A stretch of DNA of 64,000 bases from Nitrospirillum amazonense (GCF_007828035.1 NZ_VITV01000002.1:310001-374000); one strand, 5' to 3'. Shown: positions 55,109 to 63,628, counted from the stretch's first letter. Notes: generated by a model not told the origin, from the letters alone. Made by a program: numbers and translations.

Positions 55109-56128
55109 TCACGGCATCATCCCTAGGCCACGCACCCAGGCGATGTAAAGGTCCGGCCACGCCGCGGCCGGCAACCCCGTGACGCCGCGGATGCCGAAAC
55201 CGTGGCCGCCCTTCTGGAAAATGTGCAGTTCGGCCGGGACCTTGGCGGCATGCAGGGCGGCATAGAAGCGCAGGCTGTTCTCCACCGGCACCGCCGGGTC
55301 GTCGTCGGCGTGCAGCAGGAAGGTGGGCGGGGTCTGGGCGGTGACCGCGCGCTCGGTGGAGTAGGCGGCGTCCTGCGCCGGGGTGGGATTGTCGCCCAGC
55401 AGTTGGGCGCGCGATCCCTTGTGCGCGATGGCCGGATCCATGCTGGCCACCGGGTAGACCAGGGCCAGGAAGTCCGGCCGGGCGCTCTGCCGGTCCACCG
55501 CGTCCTGAGGGACGTAGGCGGGCGCGTCGAACCGGGTGCCCAGGCTGGCCGCCACATGGCCACCGGCCGACAGGCCCATGGCGCCTACCTTGCGCGGGTC
55601 GATACCCCATTCCACCGCCCGGGCGCGGATCAGGCGCAGGGCGCGCTGCGCGTCCTGCAAGGGCACGTCGGCGGCATGGACGTGACCGTCGCCCGGCAGG
55701 CGGTAGGTCAGAACGAAGACGGTGATCCCAGCGGCGCTGAGGCGCCGGCCGATCTCATCGCCCTCCTTGTCCACCACCACCCGGAGGTAGCCGCCGCCCG
55801 GCATCACCAGCAGGGCGGTGCCGTTGGGGTGGGCGGGGCGGTAGAGCGACAGGTGCGGCCGGGTGATGCCCACGGTGTAGCGGTCGTGCAGGGTGGCGGG
55901 ATCGGCGCTACGCTCCACCACCGTCTCCTGGACGGTGAGAGCTTCGGAGCCCGGCCCAACGCCGGCGGGCCAGATGGGGAAGGGGGTGGGCAGGTCATCG
56001 GCCAGGGCGGCACCCTGAAGCACGGTCACCAGGACAGCCCAAACGGCGCCCGCCGCAAAAGCCCTCTTCACAAAAGCATGGAAACCGGTGTCATATATCG
56101 GTCCGAGGTTCGGACGGGTGGCATCCAT
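55109..56128 (-). CDS. Exported alpha/beta-hydrolase esterase (acetylxylan/pectin-acetylesterase-like)
   Basis: 339 residues. A hydrophobic export signal (KRAFAAGAVWAVLVTVLQGAAL) begins about 22 residues into the frame. The catalytic domain has LVMPGGGYLRVV (oxyanion HGGG-like), YRLPGDGHVHA, nucleophile AMGLSAGGHVAA, Asp in HADDDPAVPVEN and His in KGGHGFGI. This is the BD-FAE/AXE-type fold used to remove acetyl or similar groups from plant polysaccharides. ATG 56128 has GGGAGG upstream; a GTG at 56061 would give a conventional signal peptide and put operator 5 outside the coding region. Expected role: de-esterification of pectin oligomers. Confidence 0.82.
   Translation of the reverse strand: MDATRPNLGPIYDTGFHAFVKRAFAAGAVWAVLVTVLQGAALADDLPTPFPIWPAGVGPGSEALTVQETVVERSADPATLHDRYTVGITRPHLSLYRPAHPNGTALLVMPGGGYLRVVVDKEGDEIGRRLSAAGITVFVLTYRLPGDGHVHAADVPLQDAQRALRLIRARAVEWGIDPRKVGAMGLSAGGHVAASLGTRFDAPAYVPQDAVDRQSARPDFLALVYPVASMDPAIAHKGSRAQLLGDNPTPAQDAAYSTERAVTAQTPPTFLLHADDDPAVPVENSLRFYAALHAAKVPAELHIFQKGGHGFGIRGVTGLPAAAWPDLYIAWVRGLGMMP
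56080..56093. promoter_or_regulatory. Predicted LacI-type operator 5 (divergent esterases)
   Basis: Minus-strand TGACACCGGTTTCC. It is 86 bases upstream of the plus-strand carboxylesterase and inside the first codons of the minus-strand esterase as annotated from 56128, or just upstream if that gene starts at GTG 56061. Confidence 0.78.
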
Positions 56129-56179
56129 GGTGTCCTCCCTGTTCTTGATCTTCGGCTATAAAAGGACGTGGGAGGAAGC

Positions 56180-57841
56180 ATGAACCCGGCTCGACCGTTC
56201 CGCCAAGCGGAAAGTCGCGTTTCCTTGTCATCACTTGATCGCCGCGAAGTGCTGGGATTGGGTATGGCCGCCGCCGCGGCACTGACCCTGCCGGCGCGGG
56301 CCTGGGCCGCCGCCGACCCGGTGGTGACCACCGTCCATGGCCGGGTGCGCGGCACCCGCCACGACGGCATCCAGGTGTTCAAGGGCATCCGCTACGGCGC
56401 GGACACCAGCCCCCGCCGTTTCCAGGCACCGCAGCCGCCGGCCCCCTGGCGCGACGTCAAGGACGCCCTGGCCTATGGCGCCGCGTGTCCCCAGACCCGG
56501 TTCGATGAACCGCAGTCCGAGGACTGCTTGTTCCTGAACGTCTGGACGCCGGAGGCCAAGGCCGGCGGCAACCGGCCGGTCATGGTCTATATCCACGGTG
56601 GCGCCTATTCCCACGGTTCCGGCAGCGACGCGCTGTATGACGGAACGCGCCTGGCCCACCGGGGCGATGTGGTCGTGGTGACCTTGAACCACCGCCTGAA
56701 CGCCTTCGGCCATTTGTATCTGGGGCGTCTGGCCGGACCGGCCTACACCCAGTCCGGCAATGTCGGCATCCTGGATCTGGTGTTGGCCCTGCACTGGGTG
56801 CGCGACAACATCGCCGCGTTCGGCGGTGATCCCGGCCGCGTCATGCTGTTCGGCCAGTCCGGCGGCGGCGCGAAGATCGCCACCCTGATGGGCACGCCGG
56901 CGGCCCAGGGCCTGTTCCATCGCGCCGCCACCATGAGCGGCCAGCAGGTCACCGCCTCTGGTCCGCTGAACGCCACCGCCCGCGCCAAGACCTATCTGGA
57001 AGCCCTAGGCCTGGCGCCGGAGCGCGCGGCCGAGGCGGCCACACTGCCGGTGGAAAGGCTGCTGTCGGCCCTGAACGCCGCCGATCCCATCCACGGCGTG
57101 GCTGGGCAGGGCATGGGCGGGCTCTACTGGGGCCCCGTGCTGGACGACCAGGTGCTGGCCCGCCATCCCTTCTATCCGGACGCCCCGGCGCAGTCGGCCG
57201 GCATCCCCATGATCATCGGCAACACCCATGACGAGACACGGCTGCTGATCGGCGGGAGCGATCCGTCCACCTTCACCCTGGCCTGGGACCAGGTGCCGGC
57301 CCTATTGGCCAGGCACATGCGGGTGGACATCAACCCCGACCTGGTGGTGGCGGAATACCGCCGCCTTTATCCGGACTACAGCCCCAGCGACGTCTTCTTC
57401 GCCGCCACCACGGCCGGCCGCTCCTGGCGCGCTGCGGTGATGGAGGCGGAGGCGCGCGCCGCCCAAGCTCAAGCGCTGGGGGAAGGGGCCGCAGCCACCT
57501 ACGCCTATCAGCTTAACTGGGGCTCTCCTAAGGATGGCGGCAAGTGGCGGGCGCCCCACACGCTGGACATCCCCTTGGTGTTCGACAACACCGCCGTGCC
57601 CGATTCGTTGTCCACCGACAGCCCGGAAGCGCGGCGCATGGCGGAGCGGATGAGCGACGCCTTCATCGCCTTCGCCCGTACAGGCGACCCCAACACTGCC
57701 GGCGCGCCGCGCTGGACGCCCTATACCCTGGCGGGCCGCGAGACCATGGTCTTCGATCTGGACTCGCGTCTGGAACAGGACCCGCGCGGCGCCGAACGTC
57801 GTCTCTTCGCCCGGGTTCCCTTCACTCAGCAGGGGACCTGA
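56180..57841 (+). CDS. Exported type-B carboxylesterase
   Basis: 553 residues. A long N-terminus with DRREVLGLGMAAAAALTLPA is a twin-arginine signal. The type-B carboxylesterase motifs are complete: SEDCLFLNVWTPE, YIHGGAYSHGSG, FGGDPGRVMLFGQSGGGAK (nucleophile Ser), NTHDETRLL (acidic residue) and APHTLDIPLVFDN (His). The expected substrate is an ester on pectin or lignin-linked sugars, inferred from the shared operator with pectin genes. ATG 56180 follows GGGAGGAAG, so the frame open to 56168 is not used. Confidence 0.88.
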   Translation: MNPARPFRQAESRVSLSSLDRREVLGLGMAAAAALTLPARAWAAADPVVTTVHGRVRGTRHDGIQVFKGIRYGADTSPRRFQAPQPPAPWRDVKDALAYGAACPQTRFDEPQSEDCLFLNVWTPEAKAGGNRPVMVYIHGGAYSHGSGSDALYDGTRLAHRGDVVVVTLNHRLNAFGHLYLGRLAGPAYTQSGNVGILDLVLALHWVRDNIAAFGGDPGRVMLFGQSGGGAKIATLMGTPAAQGLFHRAATMSGQQVTASGPLNATARAKTYLEALGLAPERAAEAATLPVERLLSALNAADPIHGVAGQGMGGLYWGPVLDDQVLARHPFYPDAPAQSAGIPMIIGNTHDETRLLIGGSDPSTFTLAWDQVPALLARHMRVDINPDLVVAEYRRLYPDYSPSDVFFAATTAGRSWRAAVMEAEARAAQAQALGEGAAATYAYQLNWGSPKDGGKWRAPHTLDIPLVFDNTAVPDSLSTDSPEARRMAERMSDAFIAFARTGDPNTAGAPRWTPYTLAGRETMVFDLDSRLEQDPRGAERRLFARVPFTQQGT

Positions 57842-57939
57842 GCCCCCGCAAAATCCACACGTTCCCTGGCATTTCCGCTAGGAACAGCCGTTCAGACACA
57901 AGATGTCCGCGCAAACAACTCTTGGTGCTTGCATCGGTC

Positions 57940-57953
57940 GGTAACCGGTGTCA
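57940..57953. promoter_or_regulatory. Predicted LacI-type operator 6
   Basis: Minus-strand TGACACCGGTTACC, 98 bases past the carboxylesterase stop and 253 bases centre-to-centre from operator 7. Confidence 0.8.
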
Positions 57954-58192
57954 TTTTAGGGGCAACGGCGATGGCCACACAGGCCCCAATGACGCCGACA
58001 TAATGGGAGGGTATGGGATGCCATCACGCAGAGGCATGGGCTGGGGCGCCGTTGGCGGCTGCCGCGCCCGATCAATTTTTCCCAAAGTATGGACTTTATA
58101 CCGGGGAACGGCGCGGCGCTGACGCCACGCGTCGACGGCTGGCCCTTTACCAACCATCACGGCGCGGCAGGGCAATTCCGTCGCATTAAAAT

Positions 58193-58206
58193 TGACACCG
58201 GTCCCA
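58193..58206. promoter_or_regulatory. Predicted LacI-type operator 7 (TonB receptor 2)
   Basis: TGACACCGGTCCCA, 163 bases upstream of the receptor start. Its right half is the least palindromic of the seven sites. Confidence 0.78.
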
Positions 58207-58369
58207 ATAAAGGGCCGGACGGACGGGGAGATCGGACGGGTGGCATGACCAGGCGACAACGTCTGGTTTTTCTGGGAACACTCGGAACGGGGAACAACCG
58301 GCCAGATGCGTCCCGGGACACTTGGACCGGCAAAGCAAAACAACAAGGTTGAACGGAGGATTACGTCAA

Positions 58370-61297
58370 ATGCTCAAGAGCATGAGCCGGGCGCGGCGTC
58401 ACACACTGTCCACCCGCGTGTCCCGGGTGGCGCTGCTGCTGGCTTTGGCGGCGGGGGGAAGCGGTGTCGCCCATGCTGCCGGCCAGGTGGCGGAACAGCC
58501 CCCGGCGCCGGCGGCCGACCAGACCGCGACCCCGACGGGCGCGCCAGCCGACCAGGCGGCCCAGCCGGGGACCCAAGCGGCGCCCCAGGGCGAAACCGCC
58601 GCCCCGGGCGGTGGTGACGGGTTGGAGGAGATCATCGTCTCCGGCTTCCGCCGCAGCCTGAACGTGGCCCTGCAGGCCAAGCGTGAAAGCTCCGGCGTTG
58701 TCGACAGCATCGTGGCGGAAGACATCGCCAAGTTCCCCGACAAGAACCTGGCCGAATCCCTGCAACGCATCCCCGGCATCGCCATCACCCGCGACGCGGG
58801 CGAAGGGCGGCAGATTTCGGTGCGCGGCCTGGGGCCGGCCTTCACCCGCGTGCGCATCAACGGCATGGACGCCATCGCCACCACCGGCAGCTCCGACGCC
58901 CAGGGCGGCAACAACCGCTCCCGCGCCTTCGACTTCAACGTCTTCGGTTCCGACCTGTTCAGCAACCTGACCGTCCACAAGACGCAGTCGGCGGACCAGG
59001 AGGAGGGCTCGCTGGGCGCCGGTGTCGATCTGTCCAGCCCCCATCCGTTGGACTTCGGCGGCTTCAAGCTGGCCATCAATGGCAAGGCCACCTACAACGA
59101 TCAGAACAAGAGCAAGGAGCCCAATGGCGCCGTGCTGGTCAGCGACACCTTCGCCGACGGCAAGCTGGGCTTCCTGGTCGGCCTGTCCTATTCCAGGCGC
59201 GATACGCAGCAGCTCAGCTCCGAAACCACGCGCTGGGCGTCCAACGCCTCCAACGCGTCGGGCAGTTATAACGGTGGTGTCACGGCGCCATCCTCGCTGT
59301 CGGCCGTCAACGGCCCCAACGTCTTCATGCCGCGCATCCCGCGCTACAGCGTCTATGACTACAACCAGAGCCGTGCCGGCCTGGTGACTTCGCTGCAGTG
59401 GAAGCCGGACGAGGATACCGAGATCAGCCTGGACGGCGTGTTCTCCGACCTTTGGGGCACCCGCACGGAAAACGACCTGGAGGCGATCAGCTTCAGCCAG
59501 GCCAGCACCAAGGTGGGCAGCATTACCACTGGCAAGCCGGTCATGCAGATCACCTCGGGCACCCTGGACGCCAACGGTAACCTGGTCGCCGGCACCTTCA
59601 ACAATGTCGGCATCCGGTCGGAGGCGCGCTACGACGTGCTCAGCACGCAGTTCGGCCAGGAAACGCTGAACATCAAGCATAGCTTCTCCCCCAGCTTCCG
59701 CATGAACGCGCTGGGCGGCTACTCCGTCTCCGCCTTCAACAACCCGGTGCAGACGACCATCACCCTGGATCGCACCGGCAGCAACGGCTACTCCTACGAC
59801 TATCGCGCCAACAGCCGCCTGCCGGTACTGTCCTATGGCTTCGACGTCACCAACCCGGCGAACTGGAGCCTGGTGAATGGCCTGTCCAACATCCGCCTGC
59901 GCCCCAACGGCACGCAGAACACCTATGGCAACGGCGATCTGGATTTCGAATACGACATCAGCAACGAGCTGACGCTGAAGGCCGGTTTCCAGTTCAAGGA
60001 CTTCACCTTCTCCACCTACAACAAGACCCGCGCCTCGGAAATCGCCGTTCCCAACCTGCCGGCGGGCGTCAGCCTGGCCAGCCTGACCAAGATCGGTGGC
60101 GGCGTTGGCGGCTTCGCCCCGGCGGGCACGCCCACCAATTGGCTGGTGGCCGACATCGACGCCTTCGCCAACGCGCTGAACATCTACAGCAAGACCGGCA
60201 CCTTCTCCGTCAGTCAGACGGGCACCGGCTCGCTGGGCAGCAACTACGCGGTGGAGGAAAAGGACTACGGCGGCTACGCCCAGGCCAATTTCAAGACCGA
60301 CCGGCTGGGCCTGCCCATTCGTGGCGATATCGGCGTGCGTTTCGTCACCACCGACCAGACCTCGTCCGGCTACCAGGCGGTGGGCGGCACCCCCAACTGG
60401 GTGACCGTCGGCACCGACTATCATGACGTGCTGCCGTCGATGAACCTGGTGGGCGAAGTCACGGATGATTTCCTGATCCGTGCGGCTTTGGCCAAGGTGA
60501 TGGTGCGCAACGACCTCAGCGGCCTGAACCCGGGCGGCAGCGTCAATGTGGCCGGTACCAACCGCACGGTGACCTCGGGCAACCCCTACCTGAAGCCCAT
60601 CCGCGCCAACACCGCCGACCTGTCCTTCGAATATTACTACCAGCCCGGCGCCCTGATCTCGCTGGGCCTGTTCTACAAGGACATCAACAGCTACGTGCAG
60701 ACCTTGAGCGAAAACAAGGTCTACAACAGCTCAGGATTGCCGCTGAGCCTGCTGAACGGCACCGGCCTGACCGGCAACGAGGTGTTCACCTTCAGCACGC
60801 CCGTGAACACCAAGGGCGGCGACCTGAAGGGCCTGGAGGTGAACTTCCAGCAGCCGTTCAGCTTCCTGCCGGACTTCTGGAGCAATTTCGGCATCCTGCT
60901 GAACTACACCTACGTGCAAAGCCGCATCAATTACCTGCTGGCGGCCACCTCGACCACCACCACCCTGGCCGATCTGGTGGGCCTGTCTAAGAACGCCTAC
61001 AACGGCACGCTCTATTACGACGACAAGGTGTTCAGCGCCCGCATCTCCGCCGCCTACCGCAGCGGCTACCTGACCCAGGTGCCGGGCCGCAATGGCAACG
61101 ACGTGGAAGGCACCAACTCCACCATGAACGTGGACTTCGCGTCCTCCTACGCCGTCAATGAGCGCCTGACCTTTATGTTCAATGCCATCAACCTGACGAA
61201 CGAGTGCAATGACCAGTATGTCGGCTCGGTCAACCGCCTGAACTACTACAACTGCACCGGCCGCATCTATGAGGCTGGCTTCTCCTTCAAATACTGA
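58370..61297 (+). CDS. TonB-dependent receptor 2, pectin-locus outer-membrane transporter
   Basis: 975 residues. The signal region RHTLSTRVSRVALLLALAAGG is followed by a Pro/Ala/Gln-rich linker of about 50 residues and the TonB box EEIIVSGFRRSL. The plug has IVAEDIAKFPDKNLAESLQR, GIAITRDAGEGRQISVRGLG and FTRVRINGMDAIA, signatures of the receptor class that imports plant oligosaccharides in Xanthomonas and Caulobacter. The barrel ends GRIYEAGFSFKY with a C-terminal aromatic. ATG 58370 has GGAGG ten bases upstream; the frame back to 58322 is not used. Control by operators 6 and 7 and the surrounding genes indicate oligogalacturonide uptake. Confidence 0.93.
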   Translation: MLKSMSRARRHTLSTRVSRVALLLALAAGGSGVAHAAGQVAEQPPAPAADQTATPTGAPADQAAQPGTQAAPQGETAAPGGGDGLEEIIVSGFRRSLNVALQAKRESSGVVDSIVAEDIAKFPDKNLAESLQRIPGIAITRDAGEGRQISVRGLGPAFTRVRINGMDAIATTGSSDAQGGNNRSRAFDFNVFGSDLFSNLTVHKTQSADQEEGSLGAGVDLSSPHPLDFGGFKLAINGKATYNDQNKSKEPNGAVLVSDTFADGKLGFLVGLSYSRRDTQQLSSETTRWASNASNASGSYNGGVTAPSSLSAVNGPNVFMPRIPRYSVYDYNQSRAGLVTSLQWKPDEDTEISLDGVFSDLWGTRTENDLEAISFSQASTKVGSITTGKPVMQITSGTLDANGNLVAGTFNNVGIRSEARYDVLSTQFGQETLNIKHSFSPSFRMNALGGYSVSAFNNPVQTTITLDRTGSNGYSYDYRANSRLPVLSYGFDVTNPANWSLVNGLSNIRLRPNGTQNTYGNGDLDFEYDISNELTLKAGFQFKDFTFSTYNKTRASEIAVPNLPAGVSLASLTKIGGGVGGFAPAGTPTNWLVADIDAFANALNIYSKTGTFSVSQTGTGSLGSNYAVEEKDYGGYAQANFKTDRLGLPIRGDIGVRFVTTDQTSSGYQAVGGTPNWVTVGTDYHDVLPSMNLVGEVTDDFLIRAALAKVMVRNDLSGLNPGGSVNVAGTNRTVTSGNPYLKPIRANTADLSFEYYYQPGALISLGLFYKDINSYVQTLSENKVYNSSGLPLSLLNGTGLTGNEVFTFSTPVNTKGGDLKGLEVNFQQPFSFLPDFWSNFGILLNYTYVQSRINYLLAATSTTTTLADLVGLSKNAYNGTLYYDDKVFSARISAAYRSGYLTQVPGRNGNDVEGTNSTMNVDFASSYAVNERLTFMFNAINLTNECNDQYVGSVNRLNYYNCTGRIYEAGFSFKY

Positions 61298-61311
61298 GTG
61301 CTTTTTAAAAG

Positions 61312-61345
61312 CCGGGGCGCGGGTGAGGCGGCGTCCCGGTTCTTT
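61312..61345 (+). terminator. Terminator after TonB receptor 2
   Basis: CCGGGGCGC (61312-61320) pairs with GCGTCCCGG (61331-61339) including one G-U pair, followed by TTCTTT. Confidence 0.65.
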
Positions 61346-61504
61346 CCCCCAGCCTCATGAGACCTTCATTTGTGCTCCACCTCCCTGACGCGCGCCGGCA
61401 CGCGTACGGCGCGCGTTTTCTTTGCCGCCGGCGCGCCATCGGTTGTGCGGGCTTGGCCGTCATGGTTCACTGGCCACAAGAATGGGCGGCGGATGGGGCG
61501 GGGC

Positions 61505-61924
61505 ATGCGGCATGCGCGGTGGCGGTATTTCGCGAGTGTCCTGCTGATGTCCGTGGCGGACCCCGTCCTGGCGCAATCCCAGCCGGTGGCACCCCAGCCG
61601 CAAATCACCCTGACGCCCGTGGTGCCCAAGGCCGGCCCGCAGCCGGCACCGGCCTCCAGGTCTTCGGAACCGTCCCCCCCTGAAATCGTCATCCAGGCGC
61701 CGCATTTCGTCCTGCCCGATCCGTTGGAACAGGAGCAGTTCCTGCGGGAACAGGCGGAGACTTGGCGTTTCAATCACATGGAAACGTATCTGGGCGCGGA
61801 CAAGGAGGACAAATATCTGCGCCTGCCGGAGATGAACACCGGCTCGACACTGGACCAGCGTTACCTGGGCAGCCTGCTGCACCCCTGCAAAATCAACCGG
61901 GACCATGTTCTGACATGCCGCTGA
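61505..61924 (+). CDS. Small exported protein of unknown function
   Basis: 139 residues: signal peptide MRHARWRYFASVLLMSVADP...LAQ, a Pro/Gln-rich linker (QPVAPQPQITLTPVVPKAGP), then a conserved-looking module FVLPDPLEQEQFLREQAETW and YLGADKEDKYLRLPEMNTGS, ending near a Cys pair (HPCKINRDHVLTCR) that could form a disulfide. I do not recognise the family. The frame is open to 61370, but the signal peptide supports ATG 61505 (or 61493). It is convergent with the nitronate monooxygenase gene. Confidence 0.6.
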   Translation: MRHARWRYFASVLLMSVADPVLAQSQPVAPQPQITLTPVVPKAGPQPAPASRSSEPSPPEIVIQAPHFVLPDPLEQEQFLREQAETWRFNHMETYLGADKEDKYLRLPEMNTGSTLDQRYLGSLLHPCKINRDHVLTCR

Positions 61925-61978
61925 CGGTCGTCTTGACGCTCTCGCTGACGCTCAGCTTGACGACCCCGCTGACGCTCA
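61907..61978. repeat. 24-bp tandem repeat spanning two convergent stop codons
   Basis: On the minus strand, starting at the TGA of the nitronate monooxygenase gene (61978), 24-base units with core TGAGCGTCAGCG follow each other: 61978-61955, 61954-61931 and a degenerate third 61930-61907. The third contains the stop of the plus-strand gene. Confidence 0.75.
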
Positions 61979-63067
61979 GCGGCCGCTGATCTGGTGGGCG
62001 CCTAGGCGGTCCAGCGCCTCCGCCGCCAGCGCCCGCGTCAGGTCGCCGGCGGGCAGGGCGCGGCCCAGGCGCGCCGCTTGGCCGGCCCACTGGTTGGTGA
62101 AGTCGCCGGACCCGGCCGCCTCGGCCCGGGCGCGCAAGGGTGCCAGGGCGCCACCGGCGGTGGGGAAGGCGGTGGGCGCGGCGGACAGGGGACCGACCTC
62201 GCGCATCAGGCGGTTGATGAGGCCGCGCGCGGGGCGGCCGGTGAACAGGTTGGTCAGGGCGGTACCGTCATCCGTGGCGCTTTCCAACGCCTGGCGGTGC
62301 ACCTCGGGTATCTTGATCTCTGGACAGAACAGATAGGCGGTGCCGAGCTGCACGGCGGAGGCGCCCAGGGCCAGGGCGGCCACGATTCCGCGCGCATCCG
62401 CGATGCCGCCGGTGGCGATGACGGGGACCGAGACGGCGTCCGTCACCTGAGGCACCAGGGCGAAGGTGCCGACTTGCGTCGCCATGTCGTCCGACAGGAA
62501 GTTGCCCCGGTGGCCGCCGGCCTCCAGTCCCATGGCGATGACGGCGTCGACGCCGTGATGTTCCAGCCAGCGCGCCTCCGCCACCGTGGTGGCCGAGGCG
62601 ATGACCTTGGCGCCGGTGGCCTTCACCCGCTCCACCAGCAGCTTGCCGGGCAGGCCGAAATGGAAGCTGACCACCGCCGGCTTCACCTCCTCGATCAGGG
62701 CGCAGAAATCGGCGTCGAAGGGTGTGCGGCCGCCGACCGGAGGCGTGTCGGCGGGATCAAGGCCCAACTCGACATAATAAGGTGCCAGCCGGGCGCGCCA
62801 GGCCATCAGGCGGGCCGGGTCCGGCACCGGCGGGGTGTGGCAGAAGAAGTTGAGGTTGAAGGGCCGGCTGGTGCCGTGCCGCACCTCGGCCACCGCGGCC
62901 TTCAGGCCGTCCAGGGTGTACTGGGCGCCGGGCAGGGCGCCCAGCCCGCCCGCCGCGCTGACTGCCACCGCCATGGCCGGCGTGCTGGCGTTGGCCATGG
63001 GCGCCTGCAGGATGGGATGATCGATGCCGAACAGGTCCAGGATACGGCGGTCGGGCCAGGCGGTCAT
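61976..63067 (-). CDS. Nitronate monooxygenase family protein
   Basis: 363-residue FMN-dependent TIM-barrel enzyme of the NMO/2-nitropropane dioxygenase class. Motifs: HPILQAPMANASTP, GLGALPGAQYTLDGL, VVSFHFGLPG, AMGLEAGGHRGNF (catalytic His), VIATGGIADARGI and ALGASAVQLGTAYLFCPE. Members oxidise propionate-3-nitronate and related nitronates. ATG 63067 has GAGGGAG upstream. It is a single gene without pathway neighbours. Confidence 0.9.
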   Translation of the reverse strand: MTAWPDRRILDLFGIDHPILQAPMANASTPAMAVAVSAAGGLGALPGAQYTLDGLKAAVAEVRHGTSRPFNLNFFCHTPPVPDPARLMAWRARLAPYYVELGLDPADTPPVGGRTPFDADFCALIEEVKPAVVSFHFGLPGKLLVERVKATGAKVIASATTVAEARWLEHHGVDAVIAMGLEAGGHRGNFLSDDMATQVGTFALVPQVTDAVSVPVIATGGIADARGIVAALALGASAVQLGTAYLFCPEIKIPEVHRQALESATDDGTALTNLFTGRPARGLINRLMREVGPLSAAPTAFPTAGGALAPLRARAEAAGSGDFTNQWAGQAARLGRALPAGDLTRALAAEALDRLGAHQISGR

Positions 63068-63324
63068 GGGGCACGCTCCCTCGGTCGGTGGCGACATGCC
63101 CGGGATGTGGGCCCCAAGCCTGTGTCCCCAAGCATGTATGGCTTCCGCCGTCAGCTTGCCATGGATGAGGTGGCCGTCGGCGGCGAAATCGGTTGGATAT
63201 CCTCAAGACAATGGCGTGAAGACGCGGCGGATGAGGCCGGCGATCTCCGCCACATGGGCTTCCGGCGTAAAGCGGTACACCGCGCCTGGGCCTAGCGTAC
63301 TTAGCGCCCTGCCAGTAACGTGTC

Positions 63325-63537
63325 TTAGTAATGCGGCGGCGGCTTTTCGTCCTGGGGGGAAGGGCGCCAGCCTCCCTCCGCCTCCTGCAGGCGGGCCAGC
63401 AGCCGGCGCACGCGGGCGGTCAGCATGTCGATCATCTGGCCCTGGTCCGCCACCACTTGGGACAGTTCCTCCGCCATGCGCTCATGGTGGGTGATGCGCA
63501 TCTCCAGGTCGATAAGGCGCTGTTCGACGGAATCCAT
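63325..63537 (-). CDS. slyX: SlyX family protein
   Basis: 70-residue coiled-coil protein: VEQRLIDLEMRITHHERMAE and ELSQVVADQGQMIDMLTARV form the heptad-rich helix, and the C-terminus PSPQDEKPPPHY has the family's PPHY ending. SlyX is widespread and its function is unknown. The 257 bases between it and the nitronate monooxygenase start (63068-63324) hold no gene I can support. Confidence 0.92.
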   Translation of the reverse strand: MDSVEQRLIDLEMRITHHERMAEELSQVVADQGQMIDMLTARVRRLLARLQEAEGGWRPSPQDEKPPPHY

Positions 63538-63628
63538 AGGGGTGGGTCCTAAAGGGATGATGGCGCCTCTATAGCACCACGGGCCCCGGGACCTCTCGAG
63601 ATTATTTTGCCGGTGTCGGATGGGCCGA

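Larger units (their letters stand above)
57842..58369. promoter_or_regulatory. Long operator-bearing intergenic region before TonB receptor 2
   Basis: 528 bases without a supportable gene, holding operators 6 and 7. Between them the sequence is moderately GC-rich with AT-rich patches (CAATTTTTCCC near 58073, TTTATACC near 58094) that could be a promoter. A start-to-stop open frame at 58089-58352 has no Shine-Dalgarno or recognisable domain and is not called. Confidence 0.6.

Noticed and set aside
58089..58352. 87-residue open frame between carboxylesterase and TonB receptor 2
   Set aside because: Overlaps operator 7, lacks a ribosome-binding site and has no recognisable domain.
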